DNA from: Cyanobium sp. PCC 7001
GTDB taxonomy: Bacteria; Cyanobacteriota; Cyanobacteriia; PCC-6307; Cyanobiaceae
Length of the DNA: 64,000 bases
Direction: 5' to 3'
Assembly: GCF_000155635.1 (NCBI RefSeq)
Contig: NZ_DS990556.1
Span: forward strand, 1,282,483 to 1,346,482
Shown here: piece by piece, positions 35,301 through 44,557 of the stretch
How the letters are laid out: each line of letters opens with the position of its first letter
Position numbering within the stretch: position 1 is the first letter of the stretch
Translations under genes and position numbers: made by a program
The notes under the pieces: model-generated
The model's database searches: none
What the model was told of the DNA's origin: nothing
The model's input: only the letters and a program-made list of their open reading frames with translations

Positions 35301-36008
35301 TTGTCCGGCCCCCGCCTGCTGATCGTGGATGACGACCCGGAGCTGCGCCGCTTCCTGCGCACCGAACTGGAGCTGGAGGGCTACAGCTGCGAGGAGGCGA
35401 GCACCGGACAGCAGGCCCTGCAGCGGGTGCGGGCCGGTGGCTGGGAGCTGCTGCTGCTCGACTGGAGCCTGCCCGATTTCAGCGGCGTGGAGATCTGCCG
35501 CCGCCTGCGGTCCACCGGCGACACCACCCAGGTGCTGATGGTGACGGCCCGCGACGATGTGCAGGAGCGGGTGGCGGCCCTCGATGCCGGCGCCGACGAT
35601 TACCTCACCAAGCCCTTCTCCATCGAGGAGCTGCTGGCGCGGGTACGGGCACGGCTGCGGCGCCGTGGCGCCGAACAGACCCAGGAGCCGGCCCTGCAGG
35701 TGCTGAGCCTGGCGGATCTGGAGATGGTACCGGCACGCCACGAGGTGAGCCGGGCGGGGGCCGTGGTGACGCTCACCAACACGGAATACGAACTGCTGAA
35801 GCTGCTGCTGGAGCACCCGAAGCAGGTGCAACGCCGCGCCGACATTCTCAAGGCGGTGTGGGGCGAAACCTGGGTGGGCGACGACAACGTGCTGGATGTC
35901 TACATCCGCTCGCTGCGGCGCAAGCTGGAGCCGCCGGGGTCCACCACCTTGATCCAGACGGTGCGTGGCGTGGGCTTCATGCTGCGGGAGGGCGAGCCAC
36001 GCTCCTGA
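35301..36008 (+). CDS. OmpR/PhoB-family response regulator
   Basis: 235 residues starting at TTG 35301. The receiver domain (about 3-115) has the acidic pair in LLIVDDDPELRR, the phosphoacceptor Asp in LLLLDWSLPDFSG, the Thr in MVTARDD and the Lys in YLTKPF. The C-terminal winged helix shows LTNTEYELLKLLLEHP and VDVYIRSLRRKLE-type LDVYIRSLRRKLEPPG. It converges on the histidine kinase pseudogene and overlaps its 3' end by 32 bp, a tail-to-tail arrangement unusual for a cognate pair. The target genes are unknown. Confidence 0.93.
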   Translation: MSGPRLLIVDDDPELRRFLRTELELEGYSCEEASTGQQALQRVRAGGWELLLLDWSLPDFSGVEICRRLRSTGDTTQVLMVTARDDVQERVAALDAGADDYLTKPFSIEELLARVRARLRRRGAEQTQEPALQVLSLADLEMVPARHEVSRAGAVVTLTNTEYELLKLLLEHPKQVQRRADILKAVWGETWVGDDNVLDVYIRSLRRKLEPPGSTTLIQTVRGVGFMLREGEPRS

Positions 36009-37383
36009 GCTCCCGCGGGGCCGCCGGCAGCCACAGCTGGAACTCTGCTCCACCGTCCGGCGCGTCCACCACCCCCACACGGCCGCCCATCGCCTCCATC
36101 AGCAGCTTCGCCACGGCGAGGCCGATGCCGCTGCCGCGCTGCTCGGCCCGCAGGCCGGCCGAGCCACGCACGAACCGCTCGAAGATGAGCTGGCGCTCAT
36201 CGGGGATCACGCCGGGGCCTTGGTCCCGCACCCAGAACTGCAGGCCGCCGTCGGCAGCGGATCTGGCCCCCACAGTCACCGGAGCGGTGGCCGGGCTGTA
36301 GCGCAGAGCGTTGTCCACCAGGGCGGTGAGGCATTGCTGCAGACGGTCGGGATCCCCCCAGGCGAGCAGGGGCGCCTCGTGGGCCGGGTGGTCGTCGCTG
36401 GGGGCCAGCCGCAGCCGGCCCTGGGCAGTCGCGGCCATGCGCTCGTACAAGGCCAGAAGCACGTCATCGGCCTGCAGGGGCTGGCGCCGCAGGCTGAGGC
36501 GGCCGGAATCCTGACGCGCCAGATCGAGCAGATCGGCCACCAGGGTGCCCATCCGGGCCGACTCCTGCTGGATCAGCCGCAACGACTGCCGCTCTACCGG
36601 ATCCTGGCAGTGGCGCAGCTAACGCTGGGCATGGCCCGACACCAGGGTGATGGGGGTGCGCAGCTCATGGGCCACGCCATCCACGAAGTTGCGCTGCCGC
36701 TCCCAGGAGCCCGAGAGCCGCTGCTGCAGGTCGTTGAAGGCCAGGGCGATGGGGCGCAACTCCTCGGGCTGGGAGTCCAGGGGAATCAGGTCGCCCGGCT
36801 GGGGTGGTGCCTGCATGCGCCCCAGCTGCTCGGAGAAGGCTTCGAGCGGCCGGGTGAGCCCGCGCCGCAGCACCAGGCGCAGCAGGACACTGGTGAACAG
36901 GCTCGAAACGCCGGCGGCCACCACAAGGAGCCAGAAGCGCAGCTGCTCCTGCTGCACCGAGGCGGTCACGTCCTGGCTCACCTGCAGGCCGAATGGTTTA
37001 CCGCCGTCCTGCACGATGGTCACGGTGCTCACGAGCCAGGACTCCGCGCCACGACGCAGCAGCTCGGGCTCGGGCAGCTCCAGCGCGGGATCATCCTGGC
37101 GAGGCACGCTGACGAGGCTCAACTCCAGACCTGGCAGGGAAGGACGCTCCCGCAACAGGGCTCGCAGCTCCGGCAGGGACAGGTCCCGGGCCCGCAGGTC
37201 GCTGCCCAGCAGGCCAGCCTGCTGGGCAGCGAGATGGAGATGGACTTCGCGACGCTGGACGGCCGAGAGGGCCTGATGCATTGCCAGCAGCAGGCAGTAG
37301 CCAGCCAGCACCGCCATCAGGGAGGCGCTCTGGAGCCAGATCCGCAGGGGCGCGATTCTCACGGGACTCAGCCTTTCAGGCAA
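35977..37383 (-). pseudogene. Sensor histidine kinase interrupted by an in-frame amber codon
   Basis: The N-terminal part (37383-36622) has a membrane helix, a sensor region of about 120 residues, a second membrane helix, HAMP, and the H-box FVDGVAHELRTPITLVSGHAQR. A TAG at 36621-36619 follows. The frame then continues without shift (LRHCQDPVERQSLRLIQQES). It includes the N-box DNALRYSP, G1 RDQGPGVIPDERQLIFERF and G2 GSGIGLAVAKLLMEAMGG and ends at 35977. A single change from TTG or CAG would explain it. Without read-through the product keeps the phosphorylatable His but loses the ATPase domain, so it should be inactive. A sequencing error is the alternative. Confidence 0.88.
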
Positions 37384-37478
37384 TTCTCATGCAATCGACC
37401 CTTGCAGTGGGCTTGGCAACTCAACTATTCGTCCGTAGAATTGACATCGAAGTCACAGCCCCCTGGCTGACCCATCCC

Positions 37479-37907
37479 ATGACCTCCCGACTCCAGGCCA
37501 GGCTGCTGGCCCAACGGTCTCTGATTCAGGCCATCAGCAAGAAGCCCAGCAAGCGCAAAGGCCTCGCGGCCGGCTTTACGCTGATCGAACTGCTGATCGT
37601 TGTGATCATCATCGGCGTGCTGTCCGCAATTGCCATTCCGGCGTTCCTGAACCAGCAGAATCGGGCCAGGGCTGCTGCGGCCAACACGAGGGCGATGGAC
37701 GCCGCTCGAACATGCGCGGCTCTCCAGATCACTGCGCAAGAAGCCCAGTACAACGCAGAGCCAGCCCCAGGAGTCAACGGCACATGCACCGCGGCCGGCA
37801 CTCCAACCACATTCACCTTCCCAGCAGGCACCGGATTTACACAAGCTGTAGCCAGCATTACTTCAGGCGGCACTGTTAACCTTACCACCCTATCGCAACC
37901 AAATTAA
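37479..37907 (+). CDS. pilA: Type IV major pilin-like protein (PilA)
   Basis: 142 residues. A long basic leader (MTSRLQARLLAQ to KRKGLAAG) is followed by the prepilin peptidase site G/FTLIELLIV with Glu at +5. The hydrophobic assembly helix (LIVVIIIGVLSAIAIPAFLNQQNRARAAAANTRAM) and a C-terminal domain with two cysteines (ARTCAAL and VNGTCTAAG), which could form the pilin disulfide, complete it. A strong terminator follows, so it is monocistronic. It would form the pilus shaft used for motility and, in transformable cyanobacteria, DNA uptake. Confidence 0.9.
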   Translation: MTSRLQARLLAQRSLIQAISKKPSKRKGLAAGFTLIELLIVVIIIGVLSAIAIPAFLNQQNRARAAAANTRAMDAARTCAALQITAQEAQYNAEPAPGVNGTCTAAGTPTTFTFPAGTGFTQAVASITSGGTVNLTTLSQPN

Positions 37908-37938
37908 AGCCTTCTTCCCTCAAATCTGTTTTTCAACA

Positions 37939-37965
37939 GGGAGGTGAAAACCTCCCTTTCTTTGT
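37939..37965 (+). terminator. Rho-independent terminator of the pilin gene
   Basis: GGGAGGT (37939-37945), GAAA loop, ACCTCCC (37950-37956), then TTTCTTTG. Perfect 7-bp stem with a stable tetraloop, 31 bp after the pilA stop. Confidence 0.85.
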
Positions 37966-38356
37966 AAATAAGCATCACCTTGTTGCTCGAAGCGCTAACC
38001 TTGAGGACAAGCTCGTAGCGTCGGCGACCTCCGGCGACCTAGATCCCGTACAGTCATAAACCAGCTTCGATCTAAGCATAGATCAGCAAGTTAACATAGA
38101 GACCCCCTGCACTCATCTAAGCAAGTAATCATCACCGCAGAAACCCTGACAACAGGGTCGTCTCCCCATCCGATGCCATATTATTTCTCAGCACTTGAAG
38201 CGGGCGTTGACAGCAGCTCTCCCAACGCTCTTGCCTAGAGGGCTAGAGATATACTTAGACCCTGATTATACAAGTCTCTCAGATCAGAACTCCTTGGCAA
38301 CCCTTCCAAACAGATCAGAGCAAAGACATAACTAGGCACGATAATCTTCTAGGCGC
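37966..38356. other. AT-rich intergenic stretch without a supported gene
   Basis: About 390 bp between the pilA terminator and the end of the minor-pilin operon. Lower GC than the surroundings, no open frame of note and no clear repeat. Seen only as a spacer. Confidence 0.5.
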
Positions 38357-38941
38357 CTAGGCATCCCTATTCAAATGACCTATCGCCTCGATTGTACCAA
38401 GCAACCAAATTACCCTATTGTTAGACCTGCTTTCCTCAAGGCCATCCAACACCACCCGGTTCTGAGCGCTACTAGGCTTAATACCACCATCCAACCCATA
38501 CGACGGCCCACACCGCATCAGCACATTGCCCAGCCAAATCGCATCTGGAGCCACCCCCTGCGAGTAACTGATTACACCATGAACTGTCTGCAGCTGCAGC
38601 ACCAGCTCACGCCCCCCCAAGTTGCAGGCCGGCACTAAACTTAGGGGATTACCCGTCCCCACACTCACCAAAGAGGCCTGCTGCACTTCACTGCGGATCA
38701 GCTCCAACAGTCGCTCACCGGCCTGGCGTTCTCTCAAAAGCCTGGCAAGTTTCTGACCGTTGCGGCTTTCGCTGAACACGCACTGAAGCATGATGCCACT
38801 GAGCAGGCACCCAAGCAGCAAGCCAAGCAACAGCTCCACCAAGGTGAATCCGGAGCGTAGTTGGAGCTGCGGTCGGGTGCCATTCCAGTTGTTCATTGAA
38901 TCAACCATGATTGCTTGATGAAATGGTCTGAGTGCAGTCAA
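38357..38941 (-). CDS. Minor pilin, PilW/PilJ-like
   Basis: 194 residues with leader and cleavage site LRSG/FTLVELLLGLLLGCLLSG, Glu at +5, then a helix (KLARLLRERQAGERLLELIRSEVQQ) as in PilW-type pseudopilins. The C-terminal part is beta-rich with two cysteines (VPACNLGG, LMRCGPSYG). The ATG at 38941 overlaps the upstream stop; ATGs at 38908 or 38896 would give a more usual leader length. Last gene of a four-gene pilin operon coupled by 4-bp overlaps. Confidence 0.78.
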   Translation of the reverse strand: MTALRPFHQAIMVDSMNNWNGTRPQLQLRSGFTLVELLLGLLLGCLLSGIMLQCVFSESRNGQKLARLLRERQAGERLLELIRSEVQQASLVSVGTGNPLSLVPACNLGGRELVLQLQTVHGVISYSQGVAPDAIWLGNVLMRCGPSYGLDGGIKPSSAQNRVVLDGLEESRSNNRVIWLLGTIEAIGHLNRDA

Positions 38942-39444
38942 AGCTGGCGATCAGGCCTGCAAAGGCTGCTGCTGGGCCCCGCCGCCGGGTCGCCCTCGTA
39001 GCGCCCCGCCCGCACAATCCCCAGCGGCAGACTCATCACCAGGCAGCGGCGCAGATCCGTACCCGTTGCACTCACGACAGCCGTGCCCCCATCGATCACC
39101 AGCCCATTGGCCGTGAAGCGCAGCTCGCTGGGCATGTTGTGATCCAACGCCAAGGAAACATCGCCCTCCAACACCTCCTCCTCCAGGCCACCCTCACCCT
39201 GGAGTGGCAACACCAGCGGGCTGCCGGCCTGCTCGGCCCGGTCACGAGTTCGCTCCAGCAGGGTGCCGAGGCGCCGGGCCGCCGCCTCCACCTTCACTGC
39301 CGCCAGCTGGCGCCGGCCACTGTCGATCACCAGCGATGCCAGCAGAGCCAGCAGGGTCACCCCCACCAACACCTCCACCAACGACAATCCTTCGGAATGC
39401 GCTGGCCGCAGCCCCCGATTCCCGAAAGCTCTGGCGCCGCTCAT
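38938..39444 (-). CDS. Minor pilin, GspH/FimT-like
   Basis: 168 residues with prepilin motif SEG/LSLVEVLVGVTLLALLASL. Position +1 is Leu rather than Phe, while Glu+5 is kept. A helix (AARRLGTLLERTRDRAEQAG) and a small beta domain follow (GDVSLALDHNMPSELRF, LPLGIVRAG). Coupled by 4-bp overlaps to the genes on either side. It would be a low-abundance pilus component. Confidence 0.78.
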   Translation of the reverse strand: MSGARAFGNRGLRPAHSEGLSLVEVLVGVTLLALLASLVIDSGRRQLAAVKVEAAARRLGTLLERTRDRAEQAGSPLVLPLQGEGGLEEEVLEGDVSLALDHNMPSELRFTANGLVIDGGTAVVSATGTDLRRCLVMSLPLGIVRAGRYEGDPAAGPSSSLCRPDRQL

Positions 39445-39881
39445 GGCGTGACCTCCAAGGCCCCATCCGAGGGAATCGCACCGTCGGAGGGAATTGGCTC
39501 CTCCTCAGCCTCTGCGGCTACCAGGTCAACACCACAGAATCCATAGGCGGCTGGATCGAACCATCGCTGCCGGGTGCCCCCCTGGCCGCCCTCCACGCGC
39601 ACGAGAAGGCCGCCGTTGCTGACGGTCATCTCACCAGCGATGCCATCCAGCTGGCCCTGAAGCATCTGCAGCGCCTCGGTGCAATCAGCTGCGAGCACAC
39701 GTCCGGCCTGCTGCTGCAGCGCCGCCTGCACCGCCACCACTCCGGCCTCGAGCTGATGGTGCTCCTGTCGAACCCGCTCGGCCCTCTGGCTCCAACGCGC
39801 GGTACCGCTCCACACCTGAAACGAGCAGGTGGCCGCCAGCACAAACACGCCTGATCCCACCAGCACCTCAATCAGGCTCAT
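39441..39881 (-). CDS. Minor pilin-like protein (PilV type) lacking a leader peptide
   Basis: 146 residues starting directly with MSLIEVLVGSGVFVLAATCSF, the mature-type pilin helix, with no leader or cleavable Gly-1. AGGAGG lies 5 bp before the ATG, so this start is well supported. The helix continues (RAERVRQEHHQLEAGVVAVQAALQQQ). A beta domain with cysteines follows (AADCTEALQ, GFCGVDLV). The protein may insert without PilD processing, or the leader may have been lost; both are inferences. Confidence 0.72.
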   Translation of the reverse strand: MSLIEVLVGSGVFVLAATCSFQVWSGTARWSQRAERVRQEHHQLEAGVVAVQAALQQQAGRVLAADCTEALQMLQGQLDGIAGEMTVSNGGLLVRVEGGQGGTRQRWFDPAAYGFCGVDLVAAEAEEEPIPSDGAIPSDGALEVTP

Positions 39882-40459
39882 GGCGCCTCCTGGGGGCAGG
39901 GGGCCGGCAGGGTCACGCCCCGAAGCCGTCCCCGCTCCTGGAGCCCTGCCACGCGCAGTGGCGCCAGTGCTGTTTCTCCCGCCGCCAGAGCGAGCTGATA
40001 GGCCGCCCGCTGGGACTGCGCCACCTCGGTGAGCTCCAGCACGAGGGCGGCCCGCGGCGGCTCACTGAGCTCCGGGCAATAGGCCACCAACCGCACTCCC
40101 GCCGCGGGGATCGGCAGCGTCGCTGCCCCATCGGACCCGCAGGCCGAGGGCTCCGACTGCGCCGCTGCCCACTGCTCGGCCGGCACCCCGAGCAGGCAGC
40201 GATGGTGCCGCTGCAGTTGGCCCGTGAACCCCTGGGCCGCAGACATCAACTGATCGTCCCAGCCCCGCTGGCGCTGGCGACCCGCCAGGAAGGCCCGCTC
40301 CTGCAGGGCCATCGCCTGCAGCGACAGGCTACTGAGCAGCAGCAGCATCGCCCCGGTGCTCGCCAACGGCAGCACGAAGCCTTGCTCGCCGCGGGAGGCT
40401 GGTGGACGGGTCCGACGGACTCTCGCTAAAGGTCTCGCCACAGGGAAGACTGCGATCAA
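39878..40459 (-). CDS. Minor pilin-like protein (PilX type), first gene of the operon
   Basis: 193 residues. Basic N-terminus, then GEQGFVLPLASTGAMLLLLSSLSLQAMALQERAFL, a PilX-like transmembrane segment lacking Glu+5. The C-terminal domain has four cysteines (HHRCLLGV, PSACGSDG, VAYCPELS, PAPCPQEAP), suggesting two disulfides. Its stop overlaps the leaderless minor pilin start by 4 bp, so the operon runs 40459 to 38357. Confidence 0.72.
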   Translation of the reverse strand: MIAVFPVARPLARVRRTRPPASRGEQGFVLPLASTGAMLLLLSSLSLQAMALQERAFLAGRQRQRGWDDQLMSAAQGFTGQLQRHHRCLLGVPAEQWAAAQSEPSACGSDGAATLPIPAAGVRLVAYCPELSEPPRAALVLELTEVAQSQRAAYQLALAAGETALAPLRVAGLQERGRLRGVTLPAPCPQEAP

Positions 40460-40716
40460 CGCCGTTCAGCGTTGCCACAGGCGCCCTTACACCCCATCGC
40501 TCCGGTTGGCCGCCTGGGCTGAGCCAAGCGACAACTGAGTCATGGCCTGCGCTCCTGGTGATCGGAGGAGTGCCGGCAGCGTCCGCAGGCCCTCTACAGG
40601 GGCCCAACTGCCCCCCTGGGACTCAGCCGATCTGGGAACTGCGCCGCCCGACCGTTTCATCACCGTGGCGGAGCGCTAACGGCGGATGGGCGCTACCGGT
40701 GGATGGATGAACTCGG

Positions 40717-40919
40717 GAGCCGATCATCAGGACCTTCATTCTCGCTGTGCACAACGTTCCCTGCGCCCGAAGCATCGGGGAGCTGATCGGGGGCATGGCC
40801 AGCAAACTGGCGCTGCATGTGGTGGCCCAGGGCGTGGAGGATGAAACCACCTTCCACGCCCTGAACAACCTCGGCATCACCGCTTCAACGGCTACGGGTT
40901 CCAGGCTCCGGTGAGCGCC
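40717..40919 (+). pseudogene. Remnant of an EAL-domain (cyclic-di-GMP phosphodiesterase) gene
   Basis: Reading frame from about 40723: IIRTFILAVHNV, then SIGELIGGMASKLALHVVAQ GVEDETTFHALNNLG, which aligns with the EAL C-terminal signature (LGL-VVAEGVE---Q---L--LG). After about 40890 the match continues only in the next frame (FNGYGFQAP, the QGY-F--P box), showing a frameshift. The rest of the gene is missing, so this is a decayed fragment. The 257 bp before it (40460-40716) hold nothing I can support. Confidence 0.6.
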
Positions 40920-40940
40920 GTGCGCTGGTGCGAGCAGGGC

Positions 40941-41513
40941 TCAGAGCCCGCTGATCGGCACCACCCGCAGCTTGGTGGGATCCACGCCACGGAAGCCCAT
41001 CACACCGTTGCCGTAGGACACCAGATCGCTGAAGCGGAAGGTGCGGCCGATGTTGCGCAGGGTCACCACATCCTCCTTGCCGAAGTTGCGGATCACGAAC
41101 CGCTGCATGTGGTTGAAAGGGCCGTGGGTCCTGGTGTTGTTGGTGAAGAAGAACTGATCGCGCACGGCATCCTTGCCGAAGTTGATCACGCTCTGGCTGC
41201 GCTTGGTGATGGCGCCGGCATTGGCCTGGAAATCAATCAGATCGGAGGCCTTCGATCCCCTGAACACCCAGTTGCGCGCCATGGCGTTGTTGACGCGGAA
41301 ACCGGTGACGATGTCGGCCGGATCGATGAGGCCCTGCTGGGCAGCCTGGCGCTGCTTGAGGGAGGAGGTGCGCATCGTGGCCTGCCAGGCCACCGGCTGC
41401 CGCAGCCAGGTGGAGTTGCCGGTGAGCTGGATCACGGAGGACTTACGGCCTCTGGCCCGCTGGGCATTGATCCAGCTGGGCTTGGAAACAAAGGACGAGA
41501 GTTGGGCGGACAC
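40941..41513 (-). CDS. Hypothetical protein with RTX/beta-roll-like C-terminal features
   Basis: About 190 residues from the GTG at 41513 (VSAQLSSFVSKPSW); the frame is open to 41564. Segments such as NWVFRGSKASDLIDF, VINFGKDAVRDQFFFTNN and VIRNFGKEDVVTLRNIGRTF resemble the D-x-I-x-x-F / L-x-G repeats at the ends of RTX proteins. Style and basic composition recall the FKBP-RTX protein at 32321-33205. No signal peptide. Possibly a small type I-secreted protein; function unknown. Confidence 0.55.
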   Translation of the reverse strand: MSAQLSSFVSKPSWINAQRARGRKSSVIQLTGNSTWLRQPVAWQATMRTSSLKQRQAAQQGLIDPADIVTGFRVNNAMARNWVFRGSKASDLIDFQANAGAITKRSQSVINFGKDAVRDQFFFTNNTRTHGPFNHMQRFVIRNFGKEDVVTLRNIGRTFRFSDLVSYGNGVMGFRGVDPTKLRVVPISGL

Positions 41514-41648
41514 GCAGGGCGTGCGGAGAAGCCGCTGTTGTAACGGTTCCCCCGTGCTGGGCAAGATCGGCTGGAACCGGATCGGGAACTGACTCCAGGC
41601 CCCAACAGCAGGAGATCCGGCGGCACTAAGCGGAGCCAGGCCTTAGGA

Positions 41649-43457
41649 CTAGCGGTTGAGCTTGAGCACCGCCATGAACGCCTCCTGGGGCACGTCCACC
41701 TTGCCCATGGCCTTCATGCGCTTCTTGCCCTTGGCCTGCTTCTGCAGCAGTTTCTTCTTGCGGGAGATGTCGCCGCCGTAGCACTTGGCGAGCACATCCT
41801 TCCGCATGGCGCTGATGCTTTCGGAGGCGATCACGCGGCTGCCGATCGAGGCCTGGATCGGAATCTTGAACTGCTGGCGGGGGATCAGCTCCTTGAGCTT
41901 CTCCACCAGGCTCTTGCCCACGCCATAGGCCTTGTCGCGGTGCACGATGGTCGTGAGGGGGTCGGCCTTCTCGCCGTTGATCAGCACATCGAGGCGCACC
42001 AGCTCGTTGCGGCGGTAGCCGATCAGGTGGTATTCCATCGAGGCATAGCCCTTGGTACGGCTCTTCATCTGATCGAAGAAGTCGGTCACCACTTCGGCCA
42101 GGGGCATCTCGTAGTGGAGCGTCACCCGGTCTGTAGTGATGTACTTCATGTCGATGAACTCTCCCCGCCGCTCCTGGCACAGCTCCATCAAGGTGCCATT
42201 GAAGCTGTTGGGGGTGTAGATCTCCAGGCTCACATAGGGCTCCTCGATCGATTCGCGCTTCTGGGGATCCGGCAGGGTGGCGGGATTGTCCACCATCACG
42301 GTGGTGCCATCGAGCATGTTCACCTGATAGATCACCGAGGGGGCAGTGACAATCAGATCGAGGTTGTACTCCCGCTCCAGCCGCTCCTGCACGATCTCCA
42401 TGTGCAGCAGGCCGAGGAATCCGCAGCGGAAGCCGAAGCCCATGGCACTGCTGGTTTCCGGCTCGTAGCGGAGAGCGGCATCGGAGAGTTGCAGCTTGTC
42501 GAGGGCCTCGCGCAGGTCGGGGTACTGGTCGGCGTCGGTGGGGAAGAGGCCGCAGAACACCATCGGCTTGGCCTCGGTGTAGCCGGGCAGGGGCTCGGCG
42601 GCGGGGTTGGCCACCAGAGTGATGGTGTCGCCCACGCGGGCATCGGCCACGGCCTTGATCGAGGCGGCCAGGTAGCCCACCTCCCCGGCATGGAGGGCCT
42701 CCACCTGGCGCTGGTCCGGCGCCATCACCCCCACCTCATCGAGTTCGTAGGTTTTGCCCGAGGCCATCAGCAGTACCTTGTCTTTCCGGCGGATCGTGCC
42801 AGCGATCACCCGGAAATACACGATCACCCCCCGGTAGGGGTCGTAATAGGAGTCGAAGATCAGGGCCCGCAGCGGTTCGGCCACGGTGTCGGCCGGTGGC
42901 GGCACCCGGTCCACCACCGCCTGGAGGATGTCGGGCACACCGAGCCCGGTCTTGGCGGAGCAGTGGATGGCGTTGGTGCAGTCGAGGCCGATGATCGCTT
43001 CGATCTCGGCGGCGATGCGATCGGGGTCGGCACCGGGCAGATCGATCTTGTTGAGCACCGGAATGATCTCCAGATCGTTCTCCAGGGCCAGATACACATT
43101 GGCCAGGGTCTGGGCCTCCACGCCCTGGCTGGCATCCACCACCAGCAGCGCCCCCTCGCAGGCCTGCAGCGAACGGCTCACCTCGTAGGAGAAGTCCACA
43201 TGGCCGGGGGTGTCGATCAGGTTGAGGATGTAGGTGTGTCCATCCGCGGCCTGGTATTCCATGCGGGCGGCCTGCAGCTTGATCGTGATGCCGCGCTCGC
43301 GCTCCAGCTCCATGTTGTCGAGGAACTGCTCCTGCATGTCGCGATCCGCCACGGTGCCGGTGGTCTGCAAAAGGCGATCCGCCAGGGTGGATTTGCCGTG
43401 GTCGATGTGGGCGATGATGCAGAAATTGCGGATCCGGGAAACGGGAACGTCGGTCAT
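41649..43457 (-). CDS. lepA: Elongation factor 4 (LepA)
   Basis: Ribosome-associated GTPase that remodels elongating ribosomes. G1 is AHIDHGKST and G3 is DTPGHVDF; G4 NKID and G5 SAKTG are intact. The C-terminal LepA-specific domain has [31 protein letters not shown]. 602 residues from [14 protein letters not shown] at 43457; the longer frame to 43610 is rejected because it overlaps the divergent gene and is not conserved in the family. Confidence 0.97.
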   Translation of the reverse strand: MTDVPVSRIRNFCIIAHIDHGKSTLADRLLQTTGTVADRDMQEQFLDNMELERERGITIKLQAARMEYQAADGHTYILNLIDTPGHVDFSYEVSRSLQACEGALLVVDASQGVEAQTLANVYLALENDLEIIPVLNKIDLPGADPDRIAAEIEAIIGLDCTNAIHCSAKTGLGVPDILQAVVDRVPPPADTVAEPLRALIFDSYYDPYRGVIVYFRVIAGTIRRKDKVLLMASGKTYELDEVGVMAPDQRQVEALHAGEVGYLAASIKAVADARVGDTITLVANPAAEPLPGYTEAKPMVFCGLFPTDADQYPDLREALDKLQLSDAALRYEPETSSAMGFGFRCGFLGLLHMEIVQERLEREYNLDLIVTAPSVIYQVNMLDGTTVMVDNPATLPDPQKRESIEEPYVSLEIYTPNSFNGTLMELCQERRGEFIDMKYITTDRVTLHYEMPLAEVVTDFFDQMKSRTKGYASMEYHLIGYRRNELVRLDVLINGEKADPLTTIVHRDKAYGVGKSLVEKLKELIPRQQFKIPIQASIGSRVIASESISAMRKDVLAKCYGGDISRKKKLLQKQAKGKKRMKAMGKVDVPQEAFMAVLKLNR

Positions 43458-43593
43458 GCGTGGGGTGCGGCCGCTCCGGATGGGGCTGGTGGGCGGCGGA
43501 ACGGAGCTGGAGAACGTCAATCCTAGGCAGAAGCAGCAAAGTGCCTGTATGGTCAGGCCGACTGCAGCCTGATCACGGGAGCCGAGGCTGGTG

Positions 43594-44205
43594 ATGGCAA
43601 CCCCCTCCAACCGAACCTCCCAGGGCGGGGGTCAGCAGGAGCGGAGGCGCATCAGCCGTGATCAGGGTCGACTTCTCTTGTTTGCCGCCGCCCAGGACCT
43701 CGCCCGCCAACGCGGCCAGCTCGGTGAGGGGGTGGGCGCTTCGCTCGATCAGTCTTCACTCAGCCAGACGAGCTTTGCCCTCAAGACCAAGGAAGGAAAG
43801 CTGATTGCCCGCATCCGGCTGCCGGAGGTGCGCCGGATGCTGCGCTTCCGCCAGCGGCTTGCCAGCCAGTCCGTGGCCCGAGCTCAGGGCGGCCCTGAAG
43901 CCCAGCTCACCATGATGGACATGCGCATGCGCTTGCGGTTGCGTAGCGACGAGGAGCGTGCGGTGGTGTGGGCCATCAGTTACGGGCGGCGTTTCCCCTA
44001 TGTGGGCGCCTGGTGGCGCCATGTGCTGATCGGCGCCGCCCTGCTGCTGCTGGGCGTGGTGCCGGGCGTGATCTACTTCATCTGGCTGGGCGGTCGCTAC
44101 AGCACCTACCGCAAGGACCTCTCCGATCTGGTGACCCGCTGGCGCAGCCTGGGCAAGCAGGACCCGGATCCCAGCTTCTTCCGGCTGTACAAGCTGAACA
44201 ACTGA
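43594..44205 (+). CDS. Conserved-type membrane protein of unknown function
   Basis: 203 residues from the ATG at 43594 (a GTG directly precedes it). Hydrophilic, basic N-terminal 135 residues ([20 protein letters not shown]) are followed by a hairpin of membrane helices (about 145-168, [23 protein letters not shown]). A cytoplasmic tail ends [12 protein letters not shown]. Divergent from lepA. Family not recognised. Confidence 0.65.
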   Translation: MATPSNRTSQGGGQQERRRISRDQGRLLLFAAAQDLARQRGQLGEGVGASLDQSSLSQTSFALKTKEGKLIARIRLPEVRRMLRFRQRLASQSVARAQGGPEAQLTMMDMRMRLRLRSDEERAVVWAISYGRRFPYVGAWWRHVLIGAALLLLGVVPGVIYFIWLGGRYSTYRKDLSDLVTRWRSLGKQDPDPSFFRLYKLNN

Positions 44206-44260
44206 CCAGAAGCGGCAGGCCCGTTTCTATGATGCGGGGTACCAGGAGCGGATCAACACC

Positions 44261-44527
44261 ATGACCACCGAAGCTGCCAGCACGAGCCAAGACCCACGGG
44301 CACTCACCATCGAGAACGTAGAGCGCACCCTCGATGAGCTGCGCCCCTACCTGATGGCCGATGGCGGCAATGTGGAAGTGGTGGAGATTGATGGCCCGAT
44401 CGTGAAGGTGCGGCTGCAGGGGGCGTGCGGTTCTTGCCCCAGCAGCACGATGACTCTCAAGATGGGGATTGAAAGGAAGCTCAGAGAGGCGATTCCCGAG
44501 GTAAGCGAAGTGGTGCAGGTGCTCTGA
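44261..44527 (+). CDS. nfu: NifU-like iron-sulfur scaffold/carrier (Nfu)
   Basis: 88 residues consisting only of the NifU C-terminal domain: [24 protein letters not shown] followed by the cluster-binding CGSC in [20 protein letters not shown]. It holds a [4Fe-4S] cluster between two monomers and, in cyanobacteria, delivers it to photosystem I and other proteins. Normal length for the cyanobacterial stand-alone protein. Confidence 0.95.
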   Translation: MTTEAASTSQDPRALTIENVERTLDELRPYLMADGGNVEVVEIDGPIVKVRLQGACGSCPSSTMTLKMGIERKLREAIPEVSEVVQVL

Positions 44528-44557
44528 TCATCTGAGTCGGGTCACTGAAACAAATCA

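Noticed and set aside
33415..35322. 635-codon plus-strand frame over trmH and the permease
   Set aside because: His/Gln/Gly-rich shadow of trmH and of the antisense permease gene.
41940..43526. 528-codon plus-strand frame opposite lepA
   Set aside because: Antisense shadow of lepA, which is complete on the other strand.
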